Part shown: positions 1-5,565 of the stretch, piece after piece
Layout: every line of letters starts with the position of its first letter
Numbering within the stretch: position 1 is the stretch's first letter
DNA from: CAYFMH01 sp964344165
GTDB lineage: Bacteria; Patescibacteriota; Gracilibacteria; UBA4473
Length of the DNA: 9,648 nt
Assembly: GCA_964344165.1 (NCBI GenBank)
Contig: CAYFMH010000063.1
Location: 1 to 9,648 of the forward strand
Reading direction: 5' to 3'
Notes under the pieces: generated by a model
Seen by the model: the letters and a program-made list of their open reading frames with translations, nothing else
Database searches by the model: none
Told to the model about the DNA's origin: nothing
Program-made: the position numbers and the translations under genes

Positions 1-24
1 GAACTATTCCCGTAGTTCTTTTTG
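1..24. terminator. Weak terminator-like hairpin at the left edge
   Basis: Bases 1-6 (GAACTA) and 13-18 (TAGTTC) form a perfect 6-bp stem around a 6-base loop, followed by a run of T at 19-23. It may end transcription of a gene to the left of the window. The stem is short and AT-rich, so the call is weak. Confidence 0.3.
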
Positions 25-27
25 ATA

Positions 28-45
28 TCGAAAAACGTTTTTCGA
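28..45. repeat. Perfect 18-bp palindrome
   Basis: TCGAAAAACGTTTTTCGA reads identically on both strands. It lies about 170 bases upstream of the transporter gene. It could be an operator or part of a bidirectional terminator; the sequence does not decide between these. Confidence 0.4.
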
Positions 46-212
46 ACTATCGCCAGCTGTACTTTTTTATACCACTCCATCCCTTTTTGTTTTTGATATT
101 TATCCTAAATCTTTAAAGACGAGGATTTTTTTGACAACTAAACTCAAAGCGAGACAACAAAATTGTCTTTTCTAGAGGAAAAGAATAACATCTCTCCGAA
201 CAAAAAAATCCC

Positions 213-1508
213 ATGATGCTTCTGACTCTGGCAATCTTTGCAATAGCTTTCTTATTGATTGTTTTTGAGCCATATGACAAATCTATCATCGCGCTGATGG
301 GAGCGCTCCTAATGGTGATTTTTGGAGTACTCTCTCCACACGAAGCGATCGAAGCCATAGAATTTGAGACTATATTCCTCCTCATGGGGATGATGCTCCT
401 GGTGCATATGGCCGCCCGCAGTGGAATACTGGCGTGGTTAAATGTCCGCATTGCCACCCTCACCCGCGGAAATCCCCTCGCTATATTTTTGCTTTTTTCC
501 CTGGTGACAGCGTTTTTCTCAGCCTTCCTCGATAACGTCACGACCGTCATCCTTATCGTCCCCCTCACGATTGAGCTCCTCCGCGGTATGGGGAAAGACC
601 CCAAGATTTATATTTTGTCAGAGATTATTTTTTCGAATGTCGGTGGAGCATTAACCCTCGTAGGAGACCCTCCCAATATCATCATCGGAGGAGCAACCGG
701 ATTTAGTTTTCTCGAGTTTGTGGTCAATCTCTGGATTCCGATCTCGGCGACCATGATCTTTTTGGTGATCTTTTTCCTTTTCAAAAGCCGATCACACTTT
801 CAACCAATCTCTGACAACCTCGTCGATCTGCATACCGCCTACATTTTGATTGAAAAAATTAAGCATAAATTCCTCAAAATCACCCTGCACAAATGGTTTA
901 TCATCAACGCATTGGGAGTCCTCACACTGACCGTCGTTGGATTTCTATTACAAGAAGTAGTACATATCCCAGCTTTTGTCAGTGCCTTCACCGGAGCCAT
1001 GCTACTCGGGATCATCAGTGCAAAACATGTAAATATCCATGAATCTTTTAGTTCAGTGGAGTGGTCGACGCTCTTTTTCTTTGCGGGGCTTTTTATCATG
1101 GTCGCCGGAGTAGAAAAAACAGGAATTCTCGAATCCCTTAGTCACTGGATCGTGAATTCGACAGAAAATATGCTCTATCTAGCCCTCATGGTGCTCTGGA
1201 TCTCCGGATTTGTCTCTATGATTTTGGATAACATCCCTTTTGTGACCGTGATGATCCCGGTGATCATGGGGATGCAGGACAAACTCACCGGCGCCGATAC
1301 CGATATCCTCTGGTGGGCACTCTCTCTCGGAGCCTGTCTCGGAGGAAATGGAACTCTGGTCGGAGCCTCTGCCAACGTGGTATCCGTCAATCTTGCCCAA
1401 AAACAAGGGGTCAACATCTCGTTTCTCGAATTTACCCGTTTTGGTTTCCCGCTGACGATGATTATGCTCGGGATTTGCAGCGCCTACCTTTATTTCAAAT
1501 TGATTTAA
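213..1508 (+). CDS. ArsB/NhaD-family ion transporter (Na+/H+ antiporter-like)
   Basis: This is a polytopic inner-membrane protein of the ion transporter superfamily (ArsB, NhaD and P-permease group), probably exchanging Na+ or another ion for protons. Its 431 residues are the usual length. They show the two inverted halves typical of the family: DNVTT at 107-111 and GGALTLVGDPPN at 144-155 in the first half, LDNIPF at 338-343 and GNGTLVGASANVVS at 378-391 in the second. A hydrophilic loop at about 191-225 separates the halves. An in-frame TAA at 186-188 makes the ATG at 213 (or the adjacent ATG at 216) the only sensible start. There is no clear Shine-Dalgarno motif, though AGAGGAA occurs well upstream. 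A TTGACA at 131-136 could be a -35 box, but I see no good -10 partner. The substrate (Na+, arsenite, anion) cannot be fixed by eye; an arsenite pump is less likely because no ars genes are nearby. Confidence 0.88.
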   Translation: MMLLTLAIFAIAFLLIVFEPYDKSIIALMGALLMVIFGVLSPHEAIEAIEFETIFLLMGMMLLVHMAARSGILAWLNVRIATLTRGNPLAIFLLFSLVTAFFSAFLDNVTTVILIVPLTIELLRGMGKDPKIYILSEIIFSNVGGALTLVGDPPNIIIGGATGFSFLEFVVNLWIPISATMIFLVIFFLFKSRSHFQPISDNLVDLHTAYILIEKIKHKFLKITLHKWFIINALGVLTLTVVGFLLQEVVHIPAFVSAFTGAMLLGIISAKHVNIHESFSSVEWSTLFFFAGLFIMVAGVEKTGILESLSHWIVNSTENMLYLALMVLWISGFVSMILDNIPFVTVMIPVIMGMQDKLTGADTDILWWALSLGACLGGNGTLVGASANVVSVNLAQKQGVNISFLEFTRFGFPLTMIMLGICSAYLYFKLI

Positions 1509-1537
1509 AAAAACTCCATCATTGATAATTGAAAAAA

Positions 1538-2479
1538 ATGAGCCAATCCAAAATAGACCTTCTCTCTCAGCTCCTTCGAGAACTCGAAGAAGATATCGGT
1601 TCGAGTGATGTTTTTTATCTGGTGATCAAGTCTCTCCAGGATGCCGTCAGGAGGCTAAAGGTAAAAAACGAAGCTGATCTAATCGGACAATTTGAAAAAC
1701 TTCTCGATGTCATCTGCCACACCAGTCCAAAGTTTGGAATTGTTGATTATTATTTCAGAAATCTTGCTCACGATCTCAAACATACGATCGATATCCATGG
1801 GAATGTCCGTGAATTTATCTTGGAAAAATTAGATGAAATCCGAGAAAACGCCCAAGAGCAAAGATCAAAAATACTTCACAACGCGGAAAAAATTAATGTA
1901 AAAAAGAAAACGATCCTCCTGCACGATCATAGCCACACCGTGCATGCCGTCCTCAGACACCTGACCAAGAAAAAAGAAAAATTTAGCGTGATCGTCGGAG
2001 AACAAGACTACCACAAAACCCACGACAACATCGAGATGCTGCACGAAGAAAAAATCCCCTTCCAGGTCATCCCGGACTATATGGTTTCTCACATCGGAGA
2101 AAACGTCGATATGGTTTTTTTTGGAGCGCTGACCCTCAAAGACAGCATGCACTTCGTGATGGAACCAGGAGCCTACAGTGTGATCTCTCAATTTAACATG
2201 ATGGGGATTCCAATTTATGCTTTTCTCAATACGACGAAGTTCAGTCTCTGGAAATCAAAACCCCGAGGAGAGATCTTTGTCCATCAGCACAAGAGAGCTC
2301 ATCACAGCAAACCAATAGAATACGACCGACTCAAGTACTCTCATGATCGAGTCCCCGTGAAGTACTTCCATCGGATTGTAACCAATGAAGGCATCCTCAC
2401 GCCTGGGCAACTCGAAAAACTCTACCTAAAAAAGTTTGAAGAACATCAGAATACGGTAGGGAGTGGAACAGATAAGTAA
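1538..2479 (+). CDS. eIF-2B/ribose-1,5-bisphosphate isomerase-like protein, probably non-catalytic
   Basis: The C-terminal part resembles the eIF-2B alpha/beta/delta superfamily, which includes MtnA and archaeal ribose-1,5-bisphosphate isomerase. Visible landmarks, numbered from the ATG at 1538, are TILLHDHSHTV (125-135), the VIVGEQDY strand where relatives have ESRP (151-158), VDMVFFGALTL (190-200), an EPGAYSVISQ segment (209-218) and GIPIYAFLNTTKF (223-235). The N-terminal ~115 residues are helical and charged. The isomerases' catalytic Asp in the GAD motif is replaced by Leu (GAL, 196-198), so I infer a regulatory or ligand-binding role. The frame also opens at TTG 1529 (three residues longer); I prefer the ATG because neither start has a ribosome binding site. 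It follows the transporter by 29 bases, so the two are probably co-transcribed. Its 3' end is duplicated at 3197-3291. Confidence 0.72.
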   Translation: MSQSKIDLLSQLLRELEEDIGSSDVFYLVIKSLQDAVRRLKVKNEADLIGQFEKLLDVICHTSPKFGIVDYYFRNLAHDLKHTIDIHGNVREFILEKLDEIRENAQEQRSKILHNAEKINVKKKTILLHDHSHTVHAVLRHLTKKKEKFSVIVGEQDYHKTHDNIEMLHEEKIPFQVIPDYMVSHIGENVDMVFFGALTLKDSMHFVMEPGAYSVISQFNMMGIPIYAFLNTTKFSLWKSKPRGEIFVHQHKRAHHSKPIEYDRLKYSHDRVPVKYFHRIVTNEGILTPGQLEKLYLKKFEEHQNTVGSGTDK

Positions 2480-2514
2480 AATTTGAATCACGAATCATGA
2501 ATTATGAATCATGA
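2385..2514 (+). repeat. 130-bp direct repeat, proximal copy (3' end of eIF-2B-like gene plus UTR)
   Basis: It aligns without gaps to 3197-3326 (offset 812) with 6 mismatches by hand count. The last 77 bases, 2438-2514, are identical in both copies and include the stop codon and the 35 bases after it. Here the repeat is the live 3' end of the gene. Confidence 0.9.
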
Positions 2515-2545
2515 GGTATTTTACTTTTTTTTTAATTATTTCTAT

Positions 2546-2574
2546 TTGACATTGATTTAATTCTGTGATATAAA
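2546..2574 (+). promoter_or_regulatory. Sigma-70-type promoter of the 2608 gene
   Basis: The -35 box TTGACA (2546-2551) is a perfect consensus. A 17-base spacer leads to the -10 box TATAAA (2569-2574), preceded by TGTGA, which gives an extended -10 flavour. Predicted transcription starts near 2581, leaving a 5' UTR of about 27 bases without a Shine-Dalgarno motif. The arrangement and leader are repeated upstream of the gene at 5566. Confidence 0.75.
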
Positions 2575-2607
2575 ATTTTCGAAATTATTTTTTAACTTTT
2601 AATTATC

Positions 2608-3054
2608 ATGGAAAATTTAACATCTGAAAAACTTGAAACACTCTTTCAAGATTCCCTTATCTCTGTAGGAGACTGCAATAGTCAAAACGTAAATGCCATA
2701 TTTTCTGGGCTAAAAGAAGCAGAAGGAAAAGATTGTCGGTTAAAATTTTTTGAAAAGATTCGACCTTCTATACAGGCTAAAGCTTGGGGAGTTGAACAAA
2801 GCAAGGCAGAAGAGGATGTTAACCAACTACTAAGATTAGTTGTACGTGCGTATATAAACGATCTAAAAGAAGGAAGAATTTTTGCCAATTCAGACGAAAT
2901 ACTAGAGACAGAAAAATTGTTTAACATTGTTATAGAAGAATTCTCTCTTAAAATCATAGACACCGTTTTTACTGTGCAACAACGAATCGCACACGTGAAT
3001 GGAGGTTTTTTAAATAAAATGGAAGACTTTGTCGCTGGCGGAAACCTGCAATGA
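2608..3054 (+). CDS. Small hypothetical protein, cassette A cargo
   Basis: I do not recognise this 148-residue protein. It is predicted soluble, mostly alpha-helical and rich in Glu, Lys, Leu and Ile. It has no signal peptide, membrane segment or obvious metal motif; its two cysteines lie at 23 and 43. Codons are clearly more AT-rich than in the flanking transporter and hflX genes. The ATG at 2608 fits the strong promoter at 2546-2574. The gene lies inside a segment bounded by two copies of the eIF-2B-like 3' end, which marks it as accessory. It ends in TGA. Possible roles such as an effector, antitoxin or immunity protein are guesses the sequence does not support. Confidence 0.7.
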   Translation: MENLTSEKLETLFQDSLISVGDCNSQNVNAIFSGLKEAEGKDCRLKFFEKIRPSIQAKAWGVEQSKAEEDVNQLLRLVVRAYINDLKEGRIFANSDEILETEKLFNIVIEEFSLKIIDTVFTVQQRIAHVNGGFLNKMEDFVAGGNLQ

Positions 3055-3102
3055 GAATTAAAGAAAGCTAATTTTTCACGCGGGTTCAATTTTGCCTGTC
3101 AT

Positions 3103-3121
3103 TAAAGCAGGAGCGGCTTTA
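3103..3121. repeat. Small hairpin within the REP-like element
   Basis: TAAAGC (3103-3108) pairs with GCTTTA (3116-3121) around a 7-base loop. It lies about 50 bases after the 2608 gene's stop codon, in the left arm of the larger inverted repeat. Confidence 0.4.
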
Positions 3122-3192
3122 TAATCAGATCCAAGACGTTTCAGGTGTGCATTCTCGAAACATTTCGGAGCAACTTTCAAAGTTGCTCCTAC
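3107..3192. repeat. REP/BIME-like palindromic element
   Basis: GCAGGAGCGGCTTT (3107-3120) is an inverted match, 11 of 14 bases, to AAAGTTGCTCCTAC (3179-3192). On the minus strand the right arm begins GTAGGAGC, which resembles REP sequences that start with GTAG and continue into a palindrome. Two head-to-head REP-like units about 60 bases apart would form a BIME. The class assignment is inference; no RAYT transposase is in the window. Confidence 0.45.
3167..3189. terminator. Perfect 11-bp stem hairpin
   Basis: GGAGCAACTTT (3167-3177) and AAAGTTGCTCC (3179-3189) are perfect reverse complements separated by one base. The hairpin is followed by TACTTTTAT, so it could also terminate transcription from the 2608 gene. 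It ends 7 bases before the duplicated eIF-2B-like 3' end begins. Confidence 0.5.
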
Positions 3193-3196
3193 TTTT

Positions 3197-3291
3197 ATGA
3201 AAGCATCCTCACGCCTGGCCAACTCGAAAAGCTCTATCTAAAAAAATTCGAAGAACATCAGAATACGGTAGGGAGTGGAACAGATAAGTAA
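3197..3291 (+). pseudogene. 3' fragment of a second eIF-2B-like gene
   Basis: The segment encodes the last ~31 residues of the eIF-2B-like protein, ending in the same stop codon, with no start or upstream portion. Compared with the intact gene, five of six base changes are third-position synonymous and one gives Gly to Ser. It is therefore a remnant of a once-functional, slightly diverged homologue rather than a fresh copying error. Confidence 0.8.
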
Positions 3292-3326
3292 AATTTGAAT
3301 CACGAATCATGAATTATGAATCATGA
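3197..3326 (+). repeat. 130-bp direct repeat, distal copy
   Basis: This is the partner of 2385-2514. Beyond 3326 this copy runs into the hairpin upstream of hflX, whereas the proximal copy runs into the cassette promoter. The distal copy therefore retains what looks like the ancestral intergenic context. Confidence 0.9.
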
Positions 3327-3376
3327 AAGAATTAAAAAAACTTTTAATTCAATTTGTAATTCGTAATTTGTAATTG
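3297..3376. terminator. Long AT-rich hairpin between eIF-2B-like fragment and hflX
   Basis: GAATTAAAA (3329-3337) and TTTTAATTC (3342-3350) form a perfect 9-bp stem with a 4-base loop. Around it, a degenerate AATYAYGA-like repeat (3297-3326) is roughly complementary to TTTGTAATTCGTAATTTG-like sequence (3353-3376). The whole could fold into a hairpin of about 80 bases. It ends 13 bases before the hflX start and may act as a terminator or be a repeat element. Confidence 0.4.
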
Positions 3377-3389
3377 AAAATTTAAATTA

Positions 3390-4484
3390 ATGGCCAAACA
3401 ATACAAAACCATCCTCTTGGATATTATCCCAAAAGACACCGATCGACGCCTCGCCGAAGAAAATCTCACCGAACTCCAAGAACTGATCGATGCGGTGGGA
3501 GGAATTTTGATTAAAAAAGTTATTCAAAAAAGAGGGCGTCCTTCAGCCAAAACCTTCCTGGGGACTGGAAAAATAGAAGAAGTCTCAGCATTTTGTAAAA
3601 CGGAACAAATCGACCTGACCATCATCAATGGAATGCTGAAGCCCAATCAGTACGTCCACCTGCAGAAATTTTTTCCCAAGAAAAAACTCTGGGATCGTGT
3701 GGACCTAATCCTGAATATTTTTGACAAACATGCGGATTCACAATCCGCCAAACTCCAGATCAAACTCGCCCGCCTCCAGCATGAAATACCGAAAATTTAT
3801 GCCCGAGAATCCACCACGCTCTTCGAACGAGCCGGAGCTGGGATCGGAACCCGAGGGATGGGAGAAAAAGGAATCGAAGCGGAAAAAAGACACATCCGGC
3901 AGCAGATCAAACAACTCGAAGACAAAATAAAAGCGATCCAGGTGAGTCAGGAAAACCAGAGAAAAAGAAGAAAAAGAACTGGCATGATGACTACCGCCCT
4001 CGTCGGATACACCAATGCGGGAAAGTCGACGCTCATGCGAACTCTGAGTAAAAAGAAAGAAGTGATCTCCGACAATGCACTCTTCACGACTCTTGATACA
4101 AAAGTCGGGAAAGTCTGGCTCCCAGAGACCAACACAGAAATCCTTCTAGCGGATACCATTGGATTTATCCGAGACCTCCCGCCCAATCTCATCAGCTCAT
4201 TCCTCGCTACACTCGAAGAAGCCAAACAAGCCGACCTGCTTCTCCACGTGATTGATGTGTCTGATCCCAAGTTCGAAGAAAAAATCGAAGTCGTCGAAAA
4301 AATTCTCGAACAAATCGGATGCCACGAGATCCCCACACTCTACGTCTTCAATAAAATTGACCAATTAAAATATCCTCTCAAATCTTGGCAGATCAAATGG
4401 GCGAGGGATTTCCCACCAGTTTTTATTTCTTGTGTGAAGAAGCAGGGATTGGAGAAGGTGAAGGAGCGATTGAGTCAGCTCTAA
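3390..4484 (+). CDS. hflX: GTPase HflX
   Basis: HflX is a ribosome-associated GTPase that splits stalled 70S ribosomes. At 364 residues it is at the short end for the family, lacking the C-terminal extension. The N-terminal HflX domain includes the GRPSAKTFLGTGKIEE segment (49-64), followed by a coiled coil at about 160-197. The GTPase domain shows G1 GYTNAGKST (206-214), a G2-region TTLDT (233-237), G3 DTIGF (255-259), G4 NKID (321-324) and a G5-like SC (347-348) where SA is usual. The RGxGE linker is divergent: GTRGMGEKGIEAEKR (153-167) lacks the usual Gln after GE. The ATG at 3390 has no Shine-Dalgarno motif but an AT-rich leader. Its stop is 4 bases from the end of the convergent gene at 4489, and its 3' end is duplicated at 5247-5320. 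Confidence 0.93.
   Translation: MAKQYKTILLDIIPKDTDRRLAEENLTELQELIDAVGGILIKKVIQKRGRPSAKTFLGTGKIEEVSAFCKTEQIDLTIINGMLKPNQYVHLQKFFPKKKLWDRVDLILNIFDKHADSQSAKLQIKLARLQHEIPKIYARESTTLFERAGAGIGTRGMGEKGIEAEKRHIRQQIKQLEDKIKAIQVSQENQRKRRKRTGMMTTALVGYTNAGKSTLMRTLSKKKEVISDNALFTTLDTKVGKVWLPETNTEILLADTIGFIRDLPPNLISSFLATLEEAKQADLLLHVIDVSDPKFEEKIEVVEKILEQIGCHEIPTLYVFNKIDQLKYPLKSWQIKWARDFPPVFISCVKKQGLEKVKERLSQL
4411..4484 (+). repeat. 74-bp direct repeat, proximal copy (3' end of hflX)
   Basis: It aligns without gaps to 5247-5320 (offset 836), both ending at the stop codon, with 12 differing bases by hand count. This copy is the functional hflX C-terminus. Confidence 0.85.
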
Positions 4485-4488
4485 TAAT

Positions 4489-4992
4489 CTAAGAAACCAT
4501 AGTTTCCTGGACCGATTCCTGAAAAAGGGATCTCCAATAATCTAAAAGTTGTTTTCGATATTCCCCTACGTTTACCATTATTTCTATACCAGGGATATCT
4601 TCCATTTCACATAAGGAAATAACAAGCACCTCTTGAACAGATGTACAGTTTCCAAACGGAATTCCTTTTGGCGACTCCCCAGAAGAAAGATTTTTAATAG
4701 CTTCTTTTGCTCGTTCAATGTCTCTTTCGCAATATTCTACTACCAAAGGTCGAATTTTTCCCTCAAATTCAGCAGTATCAACCCCTGATTCCTCTTTGGC
4801 AGATTTGATAGCACTTAAGGAGTTTTTTAAACTTGAAGCATCAAAAATAGTCCATAATCCTCCAAAATCTTCTTTTGCTTGTAGTTTTTCCCAATCTTTT
4901 AAAAATCGATTTACACAGAGATTACAATTCAACCAAGCCTTCTCTTTAGCTGGTTTAGTTACAAAAGGTTTCTCAGAAACAGAATTTTTCAT
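4489..4992 (-). CDS. Small hypothetical protein, cassette B cargo
   Basis: I do not recognise this 167-residue protein. It is predicted soluble and mainly helical. A CNLC pair (residues 23-26) and three further scattered cysteines could bind a metal, but no standard zinc-finger spacing is visible. There is no signal peptide or membrane segment. The start at 4992 fits a promoter on the same strand at 5025-5052, with a UTR of about 26 bases and no Shine-Dalgarno motif. It ends in TAG and converges on hflX with a 4-base gap and no terminator between them, which is unusual and consistent with insertion right after hflX. Base composition is more AT-rich than hflX. Confidence 0.7.
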   Translation of the reverse strand: MKNSVSEKPFVTKPAKEKAWLNCNLCVNRFLKDWEKLQAKEDFGGLWTIFDASSLKNSLSAIKSAKEESGVDTAEFEGKIRPLVVEYCERDIERAKEAIKNLSSGESPKGIPFGNCTSVQEVLVISLCEMEDIPGIEIMVNVGEYRKQLLDYWRSLFQESVQETMVS

Positions 4993-5024
4993 AATTTACA
5001 AGTTTTAGAAAATAAAACAAGACT

Positions 5025-5052
5025 AGTGTATCTAAAAAAAATATTCTGTCAA
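5025..5052 (-). promoter_or_regulatory. Promoter of the 4489-4992 gene
   Basis: On the minus strand TTGACA (5052-5047) is followed after 16 bases by TACACT (5030-5025), a 4-of-6 match to the -10 consensus. The predicted start near 5018 leaves a UTR of about 26 bases, similar to the other two small genes. Confidence 0.6.
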
Positions 5053-5071
5053 CACCTTTTTTAACAGAAAA

Positions 5072-5253
5072 GGCGGGAGTTTTTAGATTGTGTTAAGTTG
5101 AAAGCCAGTCACAAACATAACTAAAACAATTTTATCGTAAAGTGATAAACGCTGGTTTTTGGCTTAAAAACAACATTCATTTAGGAAGAAATTAAGGAAT
5201 TTGTTTCTAGTAAATTTCACAAAATTATCAATTTTTTAGTTAACACTCCCGCC
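5072..5253. repeat. Nested inverted-repeat (MITE-like) element
   Basis: GGCGGGAGT (5072-5080) and ACTCCCGCC (5245-5253) are perfect 9-bp inverted ends. Inside them GTGTTAA (5090-5096) pairs with TTAACAC (5240-5246), AAGCCA (5102-5107) with TGGCTT (5160-5165), and TTTATC (5131-5136) with GATAAA (5144-5149). The right end overlaps the first bases of the hflX 3' copy. The 182-base element encodes no protein that I can see. Confidence 0.5.
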
Positions 5254-5320
5254 GGTTTTTATTTCTTGTGTAAAAAAGCAAGGATTGGAGAAAATAAAAG
5301 AACGATTGAGTCAGTTTTAA
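5247..5320 (+). pseudogene. 3' fragment of a second hflX copy
   Basis: It encodes PPVFISCVKK and the rest of the HflX C-terminus (about 24 residues) up to the stop codon. Of ten changed codons, eight are synonymous and two are conservative (Val to Ile, final Leu to Phe). Nearly all changes go from G or C to A or T. It has no start or GTPase motifs, so it is a remnant. Confidence 0.8.
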
Positions 5321-5342
5321 AAACATACTTACTCTCCCTTTG

Positions 5343-5360
5343 CTCCCCTGAGAAGGGGAG
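5343..5360. terminator. Hairpin with GAGA loop
   Basis: CTCCCCT (5343-5349) and AGGGGAG (5354-5360) form a perfect 7-bp stem capped by GAGA, a GNRA-type tetraloop. It lies 23 bases after the stop codon of the hflX fragment and may be the original hflX terminator or one arm of a palindromic repeat. Confidence 0.45.
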
Positions 5361-5459
5361 ACACATTTTGAGCTAAATGGACAGAGGGGTTTGGAAAGCA
5401 GCAGTTGTGCAAAATCCTCCAATTGAGGCGATTCCTCTGTTTTCAAATCTCCCCTTAGA

Positions 5460-5480
5460 CCCCTCTTTGCTAAAGAGGGG
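5460..5480. terminator. Perfect 9-bp stem hairpin
   Basis: CCCCTCTTT (5460-5468) and AAAGAGGGG (5472-5480) pair around a 3-base loop. It sits 24 bases upstream of the -35 box of the 5566 gene and could insulate that promoter from upstream reading. Confidence 0.5.
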
Positions 5481-5504
5481 GAAAGATGATTTTACTTTTT
5501 TTAT

Positions 5505-5533
5505 TTGACAAATGATCCACTCTGTGATATAGG
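5505..5533 (+). promoter_or_regulatory. Promoter of the 5566 gene, twin of the one at 2546
   Basis: TTGACA (5505-5510), a 17-base spacer and TATAGG (5528-5533) repeat the layout seen before the 2608 gene. Over 5521-5559 against 2562-2600, 34 of 39 bases match, extending through the 5' UTR (ATTATTTCTTAACTTTT). The predicted start is near 5540. Confidence 0.72.
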
Positions 5534-5565
5534 ATTTTTGAGATTATTTCTTAACTTTTTTAAAA

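Larger units (their letters stand above)
2515..3326 (+). mobile_element. Putative cassette A: cargo gene, palindrome and duplicated 3' end
   Basis: This 812-bp segment lies between the intact eIF-2B-like gene with its downstream UTR and the sequence leading to hflX. It contains its own promoter, one small AT-rich gene (2608-3054), a REP-like palindrome (3107-3192) and a second copy of the eIF-2B-like 3' end with the same UTR. Removing it would restore a simple eIF-2B-like gene, hairpin, hflX arrangement. There is no transposase, integrase or target-site duplication apart from the 130-bp repeat. The boundaries are set by the repeat offset and are uncertain within the repeat. Mobility is inferred from architecture only. 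Confidence 0.45.
4485..5320 (+). mobile_element. Putative cassette B: cargo gene, palindrome and duplicated hflX 3' end
   Basis: This 836-bp segment begins directly after the hflX stop codon. It holds one small AT-rich gene in the opposite orientation (4489-4992), its promoter, an inverted-repeat element (5072-5253) and a copy of the hflX 3' end (5247-5320). The order (core gene, cargo, palindrome, duplicated core 3' end) matches cassette A although the sequences are unrelated. No recombinase is encoded. Exact boundaries inside the 74-bp repeat cannot be fixed, and mobility is inference. Confidence 0.45.
5343..5480. repeat. Hairpin-rich non-coding element
   Basis: The stretch is bounded by two strong hairpins (5343-5360 and 5460-5480) whose flanks are partly inverted copies of each other: AAGGGGAGACACATTTTG on the left, and CAAATCTCCCCTT on the right. 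Between them CAGAGG and CCTCTG also oppose. No open frame here looks coding. It resembles a dispersed palindromic repeat or MITE; that classification is inference. Confidence 0.4.

Noticed and set aside
113..604. Reverse-strand open frame of 163 codons.
   Set aside because: It overlaps the well-supported transporter gene antisense, and its translation is Arg/Ser-rich without family features.
2484..3376. CRISPR array, considered because short similar units recur in the spacers.
   Set aside because: The units are about 8 bases, degenerate and adjacent, with no regular repeat-spacer spacing and no cas genes.
2608..4992. Toxin-antitoxin or defence function for the two cargo proteins.
   Set aside because: Neither shows a recognisable toxin fold or motif, and neither has a paired partner gene.
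3107..5253. Integron attC sites, considered because small genes are followed by palindromes.
   Set aside because: The two palindromes differ from each other, there is no integrase, and integron cassettes do not carry copies of the upstream gene's 3' end.
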